Source: Trichopria drosophilae (Eukaryota; Arthropoda; Insecta; Hymenoptera; Diapriidae). Taken from it: 64,000 nt of DNA. The notes under the pieces were generated by a model. The model was not told the origin of the DNA. It did not search any database and saw nothing but the letters and a program-made list of their open reading frames with translations. The translations under genes were made by a program, and so were the position numbers. The stretch spans positions 62,001 to 126,000 of the forward strand of contig JAQOWT010000013.1 in assembly GCA_030407085.1 (NCBI GenBank), written 5' to 3'. Below, in pieces: positions 13,049-26,800 of the stretch (positions are counted from its first letter, which is position 1; every line of letters starts with the position of its first letter).

Positions 13049-16000
13049 ACCTGTCTACGAAAACTGAAAAATTTTGAACGGTAATGGGATAAGGACGTGT
13101 TTTCGTCTTTTTCTGGTAATATTTATATTACGGTCTACGGACCAGTCTACGAGAAATGAGATTAGGACACGGCTATTTGAATATAAGCTTGTTTGCAGGA
13201 TTTTCAACACGTATTCTGGTGTGCAGAAGACTCTTGTTATTTAAATATCGTCTTCCATATTTTTATCTTTAGAGATGTCGCGTCACATTCGTAATAAATA
13301 TGCATCCAGTATTACATAGCAAATTTAAGTCGATATGAAAATTGTACTATTTTTCGTCAGTTTAGAATATTTCGATGAAATCATCAATGAAAAAATCATA
13401 GCGTCTTCTTGAATATACTCATTGCACTCGTAGTATCATCTAGCGTTTCATAGCAACTACAAGAATTAATTAACTAGTCAGTTACATGGGAATTGACAAA
13501 TTTTGAGCGATAATAGGTCAAGAAGTTGTATTTAGTTTTTTTCTGTTAGTCTTTATGTTACAGTCTGCGGACCTGTCTACGAAAACTGAAAAATTTTGAA
13601 CGGTAATGGGATAAGGACGTGTTTTCGTCTTTTTCTGTTAATATTTATATTACGGTCTACGGACCAGTCTACGAGAAATGAAATTAGGACACGGCTATTT
13701 GAATATAAGCTTGTTTGCAGGATTTTCAACACGTATTCTGGTGTGCAGAAGACTCTTGTTATTTAAATATCGTCATCCATATTTTTATCTTTAGAGATGT
13801 CGCGTCACATTCGTAATAAATATGCATCCAGTATTACATAGCAAATTTAAGTCGATATGAAAATTGTTCTATTTTTCGTCAGTTTAGAATATTTCGATGA
13901 AATCATCAATGAAAATATCATAGCGTCTTCTTGAATATACTCATTGCACTCGTAGTATCATCTAGCGTTTCATAGCAACTACAAGAATTAATTAACTAGT
14001 CAGTTACATGGGAATTGACAAATTTTGAGCGATAATAGTTCAAGAAGTTGTATTTAGTTTTTTTCTGTTAGTCTTTATGTTACAGTCTGCGGACCTGTCT
14101 ACGAAAACTGAAAAATTTTGAACGGTAATGGGATAAGGACGTGTTTTCGTCTTTTTCTGGTAATATTTATATTACGGTCTACGGACCTGTCTACGAGAAA
14201 TGAGATTAGGACAGTGCAATTTGAATATAAGCTTGTTTGCAGGATTTTCAACACGTATTCTGGTGTGCAGAAGACTCTTGTTATTTAAATATCGTCTTCC
14301 ATATTTTTATCTTTAGAGATGTCGCGTCACATTCGTAATAAATATGCATCCAGTATTACATAGCAAATTTAAGTCGATATGAAAATTGTACTATTTTTCG
14401 TCAGTTTAGAATATTTCGATGAAATCATCAATGAAAAAATCATAGCGTCTTCTTGAATATACTCATTGCACTCGTAGTATCATCTAGCGTTTCATAGCAA
14501 CTACAAGAATTAATTAACTAGTCAGTTACATGGGAATTGACAAATTTTGAGCGATAATAGGTCAAGAAGTTGTATTTAGTTTTTTTCTGTTAGTCTTTAT
14601 GTTACAGTCTGCGGACCTGTCTACGAAAACTGAAAAATTTTGAACGGTAATGGGATAAGGACGTGTTTTCGTCTTTTTCTGTTAATATTTATATTACGGT
14701 CTACGGACCAGTCTACGAGAAATGAAATTAGGACACGGTTATTTGAATATAAGCTTGTTTGCAGGATTTTCAACACGGATTCTGGCGTGCAGAAGACTCT
14801 TGTTATTTAAATATCGTCTTCCATATTTTTATCTTAAGAGATGTCGCGTCACATTCGTAATAAATATGCATCCAGTATTACATAGCAAATTTAAGTCGAT
14901 ATGAAAATTGTACTATTTTTCGTCAGTTTAGAATATTTCGATGAAATCATCAATGAAAAAATGATAGCGTCTTCTTGAATATACTCATTGCACTCGTAGT
15001 ATCATCTAGCGTTTCATAGCAACTACAAGAATTAATTAACTAGTCAGTTACATGGGAATTGACAAATTTTGAACTATAGTAGTTCAAGAAGTTGTATTTA
15101 GTTTTTTTATGTTAGTCATTATGTTACAGTCTGCGGACCTGTCTACGAAAACTGAAAAATTTTGAACGGTAATGGGATAAGGACGTGTTTTCGTCTTTTT
15201 CTGTTAATATTTATATTACGGTCTACGGACCAGTCTACGAGAAATGAAATTAGGACACGGTTATTTGAATATAAGCTTGTTTGCAGGATTTTCAACACGG
15301 ATTCTGGCGTGCAGAAGACTCTTGTTATTTAAATATCGTCTTCCATATTTTTATCTTAAGAGATGTCGCGTCACATTCGTAATAAATATGCATCCAGTAT
15401 TACATAGCAAATTTAAGTCGATATGAAAATTGTACTATTTTTCGTCAGTTTAGAATATTTCGATGAAATCATCAATGAAAAAATCATAGCGTCTTCTTGA
15501 ATATACTCATTGCACTCGTAGTATCATCTAGCGTTTCATAGCAACTACAAGAATTAATTAACTAGTCAGTTACATGGGAATTGACAAATTTTGAGCGATA
15601 ATAGGTCAAGAAGTTGTATTTAGTTTTTTTCTGTTAGTCTTTATGTTACAGTCTGCGGACCTGTCTACGAAAACTGAAAAATTTTGAACGGTAATGGGAT
15701 AAGGACGTGTTTTCGTCTTTTTCTGTTAATATTTATATTACGGTCTACGGACCAGTCTACGAGAAATGAAATTAGGACACGGTTATTTGAATATAAGCTT
15801 GTTTGCAGGATTTTCAACACGGATTCTGGCGTGCAGAAGACTCTTGTTATTTAAATATCGTCTTCCATATTTTTATCTTAAGAGATGTCGCGTCACATTC
15901 GTAATAAATATGCATCCAGTATTACATAGCAAATTTAAGTCGATATGAAAATTGTACTATTTTTCGTCAGTTTAGAATATTTCGATGAAATCATCAATGA

Positions 16001-17746
16001 AAAAATCATAGCGTCTTCTTGAATATACTCATTGCACTCGTAGTATCATCTAGCGTTTCATAGCAACTACAAGAATTAATTAACTAGTCAGTTACATGGG
16101 AATTGACAAATTTTGAGCGATAATAGGTCAAGAAGTTGTATTTAGTTTTTTTCTGTTAGTCTTTATGTTACAGTCTGCGGACCTGTCTACGAAAACTGAA
16201 AAATTTTGAACGGTAATGGGATAAGGACGTGTTTTCGTCTTTTTCTGGTAATATTTATATTACGGTCTACGGACCTGTCTACGAGAAATGAGATTAGGAC
16301 AGTGCAATTTGAATATAAGCTTGTTTGCAGGATTTTCAACACGTATTCTGGTGTGCAGAAGACTCTTGTTATTTAAATATCGTCTTCCATATTTTTATCT
16401 TTAGAGATGTCGCGTCACATTCGTAATAAATATGCATCCAGTATTACATAGCAAATTTAAGTCGATATGAAAATTGTACTATTTTTCGTCAGTTTAGAAT
16501 ATTTCGATGAAATCATCAATGAAAAAATCATAGCGTCTTCTTGAATATACTCATTGCACTCGTAGTATCATCTAGCGTTTCATAGCAACTACAAGAATTA
16601 ATTAACTAGTCAGTTACATGGGAATTGACAAATTTTGAGCGATAATAGGTCAAGAAGTTGTATTTAGTTTTTTTCTGTTAGTCTTTATGTTACAGTCTGC
16701 GGACCTGTCTACGAAAACTGAAAAATTTTGAACGGTAATGGGATAAGGACGTGTTTTCGTCTTTTTCTGTTAATATTTATATTACGGTCTACGGACCAGT
16801 CTACGAGAAATGAAATTAGGACACGGTTATTTGAATATAAGCTTGTTTGCAGGATTTTCAACACGGATTCTGGCGTGCAGAAGACTCTTGTTATTTAAAT
16901 ATCGTCTTCCATATTTTTATCTTAAGAGATGTCGCGTCACATTCGTAATAAATATGCATCCAGTATTACATAGCAAATTTAAGTCGATATGAAAATTGTA
17001 CTATTTTTCGTCAGTTTAGAATATTTCGATGAAATCATCAATGAAAAAATGATAGCGTCTTCTTGAATATACTCATTGCACTCGTAGTATCATCTAGCGT
17101 TTCATAGCAACTACAAGAATTAATTAACTAGTCAGTTACATGGGAATTGACAAATTTTGAACTATAGTAGTTCAAGAAGTTGTATTTAGTTTTTTTATGT
17201 TAGTCTTTATGTTACAGTCTGCGGACCTGTCTACGAAAACTGAAAAATTTTGAACGGTAATGGGATAAGGACGTGTTTTCGTCTTTTTCAGGTAATATTT
17301 ATATTACGGTCTACGGACCTGTCTACGAGAAATGAGATTAGGACAGTGCAATTTGAATATAAGCTTGTTTGCAGGATTTTCAACACGTATTCTGGTGTGC
17401 AGAAGACTCTTGTTATTTAAATATCGTCTTCCATATTTTTATCTTTAGAGATGTCGCGTCACATTCGTAATAAATATGCATCCAGTATTACATAGCAAAT
17501 TTAAGTCGATATGAAAATTGTACTATTTTTCGTCAGTTTAGAATATTTCGATGAAATCATCAATGAAAAAATGATAGCGTCTTCTTGAATATACTCATTG
17601 CACTCGTAGTATCATCTAGCGTTTCATAGCAACTACAAGAATTAATTAACTAGTCAGTTACATGGGAATTGACAAATTTTGAGCGATAATAGGTCAAGAA
17701 GTTGTATTTAGTTTTTTTCTGTTAGTCTTTATGTTACAGTCTGCGG
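13049..17746 (+). repeat. Divergent patch of nine units in forward block 1
   Basis: Units here interleave the block 1 consensus with a distinct variant. The variant reads GGACCAGTCTACG (A for T), ATGAAATTAGGACACGGTTA, TTTTTCTGTTAATA, CACGGATTCTGGCGTGC and ATCTTAAGAG. Full variants start at 14615, 15137, 15659 and 16703. The units at 13049 and 13571 are partial or intermediate. Those at 14093 and 16181 are consensus-like, and 17225 is consensus-like with AATGATAGC. The unit at 13571 also has CGTCATCC, an allele common in the inverted block. The units at 14615 and 16703 (2088 bp, four units apart) share AATGATAGC, GAACTATAGTAGTTC and TTTTTTTATG, which suggests a four-unit duplication. Confidence 0.88.
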
Positions 17747-18268
17747 ACCTGTCTACGAAAACTGAAAAATTTTGAACGGTAATGGGATAAGGACGTGTTT
17801 TCGTCTTTTTCTGGTAATATTTATATTACGGTCTACGGACCTGTCTACGAGAAATGAGATTAGGACAGTGCAATTTGAATATAAGCTTGTTTGCAGGATT
17901 TTCAACACGTATTCTGGTGTGCAGAAGACTCTTGTTATTTAAATATCGTCTTCCATATTTTTATCTTTAGAGATGTCGCGTCACATTCGTAATAAATATG
18001 CATCCAGTATTACATAGCAAATTTAAGTCGATATGAAAATTGTACTATTTTTCGTCAGTTTAGAATATTTCGATGAAATCATCAATGAAAAAATCATAGC
18101 GTCTTCTTGAATATACTCATTGCACTCGTAGTATCATCTAGCGTTTCATAGCAACTACAAGAATTAATTAACTAGTCAGTTACATGGGAATTGACAAATT
18201 TTGAGCGATAATAGGTCAAGAAGTTGTATTTAGTTTTTTTCTGTTAGTCTTTATGTTACAGTCTGCGG

Positions 18269-18790
18269 ACCTGTCTACGAAAACTGAAAAATTTTGAACG
18301 GTAATGGGATAAGGACGTGTTTTCGTCTTTTTCTGGTAATATTTATATTACGGTCTACGGACCTGTCTACGAGAAATGAGATTAGGACAGTGCAATTTGA
18401 ATATAAGCTTGTTTGCAGGATTTTCAACACGTATTCTGGTGTGCAGAAGACTCTTGTTATTTAAATATCGTCTTCCATATTTTTATCTTTAGAGATGTCG
18501 CGTCACATTCGTAATAAATATGCATCCAGTATTACATAGCAAATTTAAGTCGATATGAAAATTGTACTATTTTTCGTCAGTTTAGAATATTTCGATGAAA
18601 TCATCAATGAAAAAATCATAGCGTCTTCTTGAATATACTCATTGCACTCGTAGTATCATCTAGCGTTTCATAGCAACTACAAGAATTAATTAACTAGTCA
18701 CTTACATGGGAATTGACAAATTTTGAGCGATAGTAGTTCAAGAAGTTGTATTTAGTTTTTTTATGTTAGTCTTTATGTTACAGTCTGCGG
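18269..18790 (+). repeat. Variant unit, CACTTA type (copy 2)
   Basis: Carries the same linked changes as the unit at 1045-1566 (TAGTCACTTACATG, GATAGTAGTTC, TTTTTTTATGTTAG). It lies 17,224 bp away, which is 33 units minus the 2 bp lost at 10441-10960. It is the last complete forward unit before the left hinge. Confidence 0.9.
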
Positions 18791-19130
18791 ACCTGTCTAC
18801 GAAAACTGAAAAATTTTGAACGGTAATGGGATAAGGACGTGTTTTCGTCTTTTTCTGGTAATATTTATATTACGGTCTACGGACCTGTCTACGAGAAATG
18901 AGATTAGGACAGTGCAATTTGAATATAAGCTTGTTTGCAGGATTTTCAACACGTATTCTGGTGTGCAGAAGACTCTTGTTATTTAAATATCGTCTTCCAT
19001 ATTTTTATCTTTAGAGATGTCGCGTCACATTCGTAATAAATATGCATCCAGTATTACATAGCAAATTTAAGTCGATATGAAAATTGTACTATTTTTCGTC
19101 AGTTTAGAATATTTCGATGAAATCATCAAT

Positions 19131-19137
19131 GAAAAAA
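19131..19137. other. Left inversion hinge (forward to reverse)
   Basis: The forward array reads AATCATCAATGAAAAAA (ending at unit position 347) and passes directly into reverse-complement unit sequence AACTAAATACAACTTC (unit position 488 downwards). GAAAAAA at 19131-19137 belongs to both sides: forward unit 341-347, and the complement of unit 495-489. There is no inserted base. The arms can fold with a loop of about 141 nt (19138-19278). A short shared A-run at a seamless flip is what microhomology-mediated joining or template switching leaves, though it could also be a collapsed assembly join. Confidence 0.93.
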
Positions 19138-22100
19138 ACTAAATACAACTTCTTGAACTATTATAGCTAAAAATTTGTCAATTCCCATGTAACTGACTAG
19201 TTAATTAATTCTTGTAGTTGCTATGAAACGGTAGATGATACTACGAGTGCAATGAGTATATTCCAGAAGACGCTATGATTTTTTCATTGATGATTTCATC
19301 GAAATATTCTAAACTGACGAAAAATAGTACAATTTTCATATGGACTTAAATTTGCCATGTAATACTCGATGCATATTTATTACGAATGTGAGGCGACATC
19401 CCTGAAGATAAAAATATGGATGACGATATTTAAATAACAAGAGTCTTCTGCACACCAGAATACGTGTTGAAAATCCTGCAAACAAGCTTATATTCAAATT
19501 GCACTGTCCTAATCTCATTTCTCGTAGACAGGTCCGTAGACCGTAATATAAATATTACCAGAAAAATACGAAAACACGTCCTTATCCCATTACCGTTCAA
19601 AATTTTTCAGTTTTCGTAGACAGGTCCGCAGACTGTAACATAAAGACTAACAGAAAAAAACTAAATACAACTTCTTGAACTATTATAGCTAAAAATTTGT
19701 CAATTCCCATGTAACTGACTAGTTAATTAATTCTTGTAGTTGCTATGAAACGGTAGATGATACTACGAGTGCAATGAGTATATTCCAGAAGACGCTATGA
19801 TTTTTTCATTGATGATTTCATCGAAATATTCTAAACTGACGAAAAATAGTACAATTTTCATATGGACTTAAATTTGCCATGTAATACTCGATGCATATTT
19901 ATTACGAATGTGAGGCGACATCCCTGAAGATAAAAATATGGATAACGATATTTAAATAACAAGAGTCTTCTGCACACCAGAATACGTGTTGAAAATCCTG
20001 CAAACAAGCTTATATGCAAATTGCACTGTCCTAATCTCATTTCTCGTAGACAGGTCCGTAGACCGTAATATAAATATTACCAGAAAAAGACGAAAACACG
20101 TCCTTATCCCATTACCGTTCAAAATTTTTCAGTTTTCGTAGACAGGTCCGCAGACTGTAACATAAAGACTAACAGAAAAAAACTAAATACAACTTCTTGA
20201 ACTATTATAGCTAAAAATTTGTCAATTCCCATGTAACTGACTAGTTAATTAATTCTTGTAGTTGCTATGAAACGGTAGATGATACTACGAGTGCAATGAG
20301 TATATTCAAGAAGACGCTATGATTTTTTCATTGATGATTTCATCGAAATATTCTAAACTGACGAAAAATAGTACAATTTTCATATCGACTTAAATTTGCA
20401 TTGTGATACTGGATGCATATTTATTACGAATGTGAGGCGACATCGCTGAAGATAAAAATATGGATGACGATATTTAAATAACAAGAGTCTTCTGCACACC
20501 AGAATACGTGTTGAAAATCCTGCAAACAAGCTTATATTCAAATTGCACTGTCCTAATCTCATTTCTCGTAGACAGGTCCGTAGACCGTAATATAAATATT
20601 ACCAGAAAAAGACGAAAACACGTCCTTATCCCATTACCGTTCAAAATTTTTCAGTTTTCGTAGACAGGTCCGCAGACTGTAACATAAAGACTAACAGAAA
20701 AAAACTAAATACAACTTCTTGAACTATTATAGCTCAAAATTTGTCAATTCCCATGTAACTGACTAGTTAATTAATTCTTGTAGTTGCTATGAAACGGTAG
20801 ATGATACTACGAGTGCAATGAGTATATTCCAGAAGACGCTATGATTTTTTCATTGATGATTTCATCGAAATATTCTAAACTGACGAAAAATAGTACAATT
20901 TTCATATGGACTTAAATTTGCTATGTAATACTGGATGCATATTTATTACGAATGTGAGGCGACATCCCTGAAGATAAAAATATGGATGACGATATTTAAA
21001 TAACAAGAGTCTTCTGCACACCAGAATACGTGTTGAAAATCCTGCAAACAAGCTTATATTCAAATTGCACTGTCCTAATCTCATTTCTCGTAGACAGGTC
21101 CGTAGACCGTAATATAAATATTACCAGAAAAATACGAAAACACGTCCTTATCCCATTACCGTTCAAAATTTTTCAGTTTTCGTAGACAGGTCCGCAGACT
21201 GTAACATAAAGACTAACAGAAAAAAACTAAATACAACTTCTTGAACTATTATAGCTAAAAATTTGTCAATTCCCATGTAACTGACTAGTTAATTAATTCT
21301 TGTAGTTGCTATGAAACGGTAGATGATACTACGAGTGCAATGAGTATATTCCAGAAGACGCTATGATTTTTTCATTGATGATTTCATCGAAATATTCTAA
21401 ACTGACGAAAAATAGTACAATTTTCATATGGACTTAAATTTGCCATGTAATACTCGATGCATATTTATTACGAATGTGAGGCGACATCCCTGAAGATAAA
21501 AATATGGATAACGATATTTAAATAACAAGAGTCTTCTGCACACCAGAATACGTGTTGAAAATCCTGCAAACAAGCTTATATGCAAATTGCACTGTCCTAA
21601 TCTCATTTCTCGTAGACAGGTCCGTAGACCGTAATATAAATATTACCAGAAAAAGACGAAAACACGTCCTTATCCCATTACCGTTCAAAATTTTTCAGTT
21701 TTCGTAGACAGGTCCGCAGACTGTAACATAAAGACTAACAGAAAAAAACTAAATACAACTTCTTGAACTATTATAGCTAAAAATTTGTCAATTCCCATGT
21801 AACTGACTAGTTAATTAATTCTTGTAGTTGCTATGAAACGCTAGATGATACTACGAGTGCAATGAGTATATTCAAGAAGACGCTATGATTTTTTCATTGA
21901 TGATTTCATCGAAATATTCTAAACTGACGAAAAATAGTACAATTTTCATATGGACTTAAATTTGCTATGTAATACTGAATGCATATTTATTACGAATGTG
22001 AGGCGACATCTCTGAAGATAAAAATATGGATGACGATATTTAAATAACAAGAGTCTTCTGCACACCAGAATACGTGTTGAAAATCCTGCAAACAAGCTTA

Positions 22101-23279
22101 TATTCAAATTGCACTGTCCTAATCTCATTTCTCGTAGACAGGTCCGTAGACCGTAATATAAATATTACCAGAAAAAGACGAAAACACGTCCTTATCCCAT
22201 TACCGTTCAAAATTTTTCAGTTTTCGTAGACAGGTCCGCAGACTGTAACATAAAGACTAACAGAAAAAAACTAAATACAACTTCTTGAACTATTATAGCT
22301 AAAAATTTGTCAATTCCCATGTAACTGACTAGTTAATTAATTCTTGTAGTTGCTATGAAACGCTAGATGATACTACGAGTGCAATGAGTATATTCAAGAA
22401 GACGCTATGATTTTTTCATTGATGATTTCATCGAAATATTCTAAACTGACGAAAAATAGTACAATTTTCATATGGACTTAAATTTGCTATGTAATACTGG
22501 ATGCATATTTATTACGAATGTGAGGCGACATCTCTGAAGATAAAAATATGGAAGACGATATTTAAATAACAAGAGTCTTCTGCACACCAGAATACGTGTT
22601 GAAAATCCTGCAAACAAGCTTATATTCAAATTGCACTGTCCTAATCTCATTTCTCGTAGACAGGTCCGTAGACCGTAATATAAATATTACCAGAAAAAGA
22701 CGAAAACACGTCCTTATCCCATTACCGTTCAAAATTTTTCAGTTTTCGTAGACAGGTCCGCAGACTGTAACATAAAGACTAACAGAAAAAAACTAAATAC
22801 AACTTCTTGAACTATTATAGCTCAAAATTTGTCAATTCCCATGTAACTGACTAGTTAATTAATTCTTGTAGTTGCTATGAAACGCTAGATGATACTACGA
22901 GTGCAATGAGTATATTCAAGAAGACGCTATGATTTTTTCATTGATGATTTCATCGAAATATTCTAAACTGACGAAAAATAGTACAATTTTCATATGGACT
23001 TAAATTTGCTATGTAATACTGGATGCATATTTATTACGAATGTGAGGCGACATCTCTGAAGATAAAAATATGGAAGACGATATTTAAATAACAAGAGTCT
23101 TCTGCACACCAGAATACGTGTTGAAAATCCTGCAAACAAGCTTATATTCAAATTGCACTGTCCTAATCTCATTTCTCGTAGACAGGTCCGTAGACCGTAA
23201 TATAAATATTACCAGAAAAAGACGAAAACACGTCCTTATCCCATTACCGTTCAAAATTTTTCAGTTTTCGTAGACAGGT
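19138..23279 (-). repeat. Inverted block, left edge with mixed unit types
   Basis: Mixed units next to the left hinge. The order 'GGATGACG plus AATACG', then 'GGATAACG plus ATATGCAAAT' occurs at 19138-20147 and again at 20670-21713, separated by one unit (20148-20669) with the GCATTGTGATACTGG allele, which is otherwise confined to the far right edge of the block. Three units follow (about 21714-23279) with GAAACGCTAGATG linked to TATTCAAGAAGACG, the haplotype that recurs in the next region. Confidence 0.8.
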
Positions 23280-23801
23280 CCGCAGACTGTAACATAAAGA
23301 CTAACAGAAAAAAACTAAATACAACTTCTTGAACTATTATAGCTCAAAATTTGTCAATTCCCATGTAACTGACTAGTTAATTAATTCTTGTAGTTGCTAT
23401 GAAACGGTAGATGATACTACGAGTGCAATGAGTATATTCCAGAAGACGCTATGATTTTTTCATTGATGATTTCATCGAAATATTCTAAACTGACGAAAAA
23501 TAGTACAATTTTCATATGGACTTAAATTTGCCATGTAATACTCGATGCATATTTATTACGAATGTGAGGCGACATCCCTGAAGATAAAAATATGGAAGAC
23601 GATATTTAAATAACAAGAGTCTTCTGCACACCAGAATGCGTGTTGAAAATCCTGCAAACAAGCTTATATTCAAATTGCCCTGTCCTAATCTCATTTCTCG
23701 TAGACAGGTCCGTAGACCGTAATATAAATATTACCAGAAAAAGACGAAAACACGTCCTTATCCCATTACCGTTCAAAATTTTTCAGTTTTCGTAGACAGG
23801 T

Positions 23802-26800
23802 CCGCAGACTGTAACATAAAGACTAACAGAAAAAAACTAAATACAACTTCTTGAACTATTATAGCTAAAAATTTGTCAATTCCCATGTAACTGACTAGTT
23901 AATTAATTCTTGTAGTTGCTATGAAACGCTAGATGATACTACGAGTGCAATGAGTATATTCAAGAAGACGCTATGATTTTTTCATTGATGATTTCATCGA
24001 AATATTCTAAACTGACGAAAAATAGTACAATTTTCATATGGACTTAAATTTGCTATGTAATACTGGATGCATATTTATTACGAATGTGAGGCGACATCTC
24101 TGAAGATAAAAATATGGAAGACGATATTTAAATAACAAGAGTCTTCTGCACACCAGAATACGTGTTGAAAATCCTGCAAACAAGCTTATATTCAAATTGC
24201 ACTGTCCTAATCTCATTTCTCGTAGACAGGTCCGTAGACCGTAATATAAATATTACCAGAAAAAGACGAAAACACGTCCTTATCCCATTACCGTTCAAAA
24301 TTTTTCAGTTTTCGTAGACAGGTCCGCAGACTGTAACATAAAGACTAACAGAAAAAAACTAAATACAACTTCTTGAACTATTATAGCTAAAAATTTGTCA
24401 ATTCCCATGTAACTGACTAGTTAATTAATTCTTGTAGTTGCTATGAAACGGTAGATGATACTACGAGTGCAATGAGTATATTCCAGAAGACGCTATGATT
24501 TTTTCATTGATGATTTCATCGAAATATTCTAAACTGACGAAAAATAGTACAATTTTCATATCGACTTAAATTTGCTATGTAATACTGGATGCATATTTAT
24601 TACGAATGTGACGCGACATCTCTGAAGATAAAAATATCGAAGACGATATTTAAATAACAAGAGTCTTCTGCACACCAGAATGCGTGTTGAAAATCCTGCA
24701 AACAAGCTTATATTCAAATTGCACTGTCCTAATCTCATTTCTCGTAGACAGGTCCGTAGACCGTAATATAAATATTACCAGAAAAAGACGAAAACACGTC
24801 CTTATCCCATTACCGTTCAAAATTTTTCAGTTTTCGTAGACAGGTCCGCAGACTGTAACATAAAGACTAACAGAAAAAAACTAAATACAACTTCTTGAAC
24901 TATTATAGCTAAAAATTTGTCAATTCCCATGTAACTGACTAGTTAATTAATTCTTGTAGTTGCTATGAAACGGTAGATGATACTACGAGTGCAATGAGTA
25001 TATTCCAGAAGACGCTATGATTTTTTCATTGATGATTTCATCGAAATATTCTAAACTGACGAAAAATAGTACAATTTTCATATCGACTTAAATTTGCTAT
25101 GTAATACTGGATGCATATTTATTACGAATGTGACGCGACATCTCTAAAGATAAAAATATGGAAGACGATATTTAAATAACAAGAGTCTTCTGCACACCAG
25201 AATGCGTGTTGAAAATCCTGCAAACAAGCTTATATTCAAATTGCACTGTCCTAATCTCATTTCTCGTAGACAGGTCCATAGACCGTAATATAAATATTAC
25301 CAGAAAAAGACGAAAACACATCCTTATCCCATTACCGTTCAAAATTTTTCAGTTTTCGTAGACAGGTCCGCAGACTGTAACATAAAGACTAACAGAAAAA
25401 AACTAAATACAACTTCTTGAACTATTATAGCTAAAAATTTGTCAATTCCCATGTAACTGACTAGTTAATTAATTCTTGTAGTTGCTATGAAACGCTAGAT
25501 GATACTACGAGTGCAATGAGTATATTCAAGAAGACGCTATGATTTTTTCATTGATGATTTCATCGAAATATTCTAAACTGACGAAAAATAGTACAATTTT
25601 CATATGGACTTAAATTTGCTATGTAATACTGGATGCATATTTATTACGAATGTGAGGCGACATCTCTGAAGATAAAAATATGGAAGACGATATTTAAATA
25701 ACAAGAGTCTTCTGCACACCAGAATACGTGTTGAAAATCCTGCAAACAAGCTTATATTCAAATTGCACTGTCCTAATCTCATTTCTCGTAGACAGGTCCG
25801 TAGACCGTAATATAAATATTACCAGAAAAAGACGAAAACACGTCCTTATCCCATTACCGTTCAAAATTTTTCAGTTTTCGTAGACAGGTCCGCAGACTGT
25901 AACATAAAGACTAACAGAAAAAAACTAAATACAACTTCTTGAACTATTATAGCTCAAAATTTGTCAATTCCCATGTAACTGACTAGTTAATTAATTCTTG
26001 TAGTTGCTATGAAACGGTAGATGATACTACGAGTGCAATGAGTATATTCCAGAAGACGCTATGATTTTTTCATTGATGATTTCATCGAAATATTCTAAAC
26101 TGACGAAAAATAGTACAATTTTCATATCGACTTCAATTTGCTATGTAATACTGGATGCATATTTATTACGAATGTGACGCGACATCTCTGAAGATAAAAA
26201 TATGGAAGACGATATTTAAATAACAAGAGTCTTCTGCACACCAGAATGCGTGTTGAAAATCCTGCAAACAAGCTTATATTCAAATTGCACTGTCCTAATC
26301 TCATTTCTCGTAGACAGGTCCATAGACCGTAATATAAATATTACCAGAAAAAGACGAAAACACATCCTTATCCCATTACCGTTCAAAATTTTTCAGTTTT
26401 CGTAGACAGGTCCGCAGACTGTAACATAAAGACTAACAGAAAAAAACTAAATACAACTTCTTGAACTATTATAGCTAAAAATTTGTCAATTCCCATGTAA
26501 CTGACTAGTTAATTAATTCTTGTAGTTGCTATGAAACGGTAGATGATACTACGAGTGCAATGAGTATATTCCAGAAGACGCTATGATTTTTTCATTGATG
26601 ATTTCATCGAAATATTCTAAACTGACGAAAAATAGTACAATTTTCATATGGACTTAAATTTGCCATGTAATACTCGATGCATATTTATTACGAATGTGAG
26701 GCGACATCCCTGAAGATAAAAATATGGATAACGATATTTAAATAACAAGAGTCTTCTGCACACCAGAATACGTGTTGAAAATCCTGCAAACAAGCTTATA

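Larger units (their letters stand above)
1..19137 (+). repeat. Satellite array, forward block 1 (522-bp unit)
   Basis: Head-to-tail tandem array. Unit starts, read from the motif ACCTGTCTACGAAAACTG, fall at 1, 523, 1045 and on in 522-bp steps to 10441; one 520-bp unit follows, then 522-bp steps again from 10961 to 18791. That makes 36 full units plus 347 bp of a 37th before the strand flips. Units look nearly identical by eye outside the patch at 13049-17746. Block-specific bases are G at unit positions 395 (CTAGCG), 461 and, in most units, 469 (GAGCGATAATAGGTC). The array continues beyond the left window edge. No gene, transposon end or RNA gene is visible. Such rigid length and homogeneity are typical of satellite DNA kept uniform by unequal exchange or conversion. 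Confidence 0.98.

Noticed and set aside
19131..19137. The left hinge as a pure fold-back sequencing artefact.
   Set aside because: Inverted units carry many fixed differences from block 1, which a fold-back of the same molecule would not show. An assembly mis-join between separate arrays is still possible.
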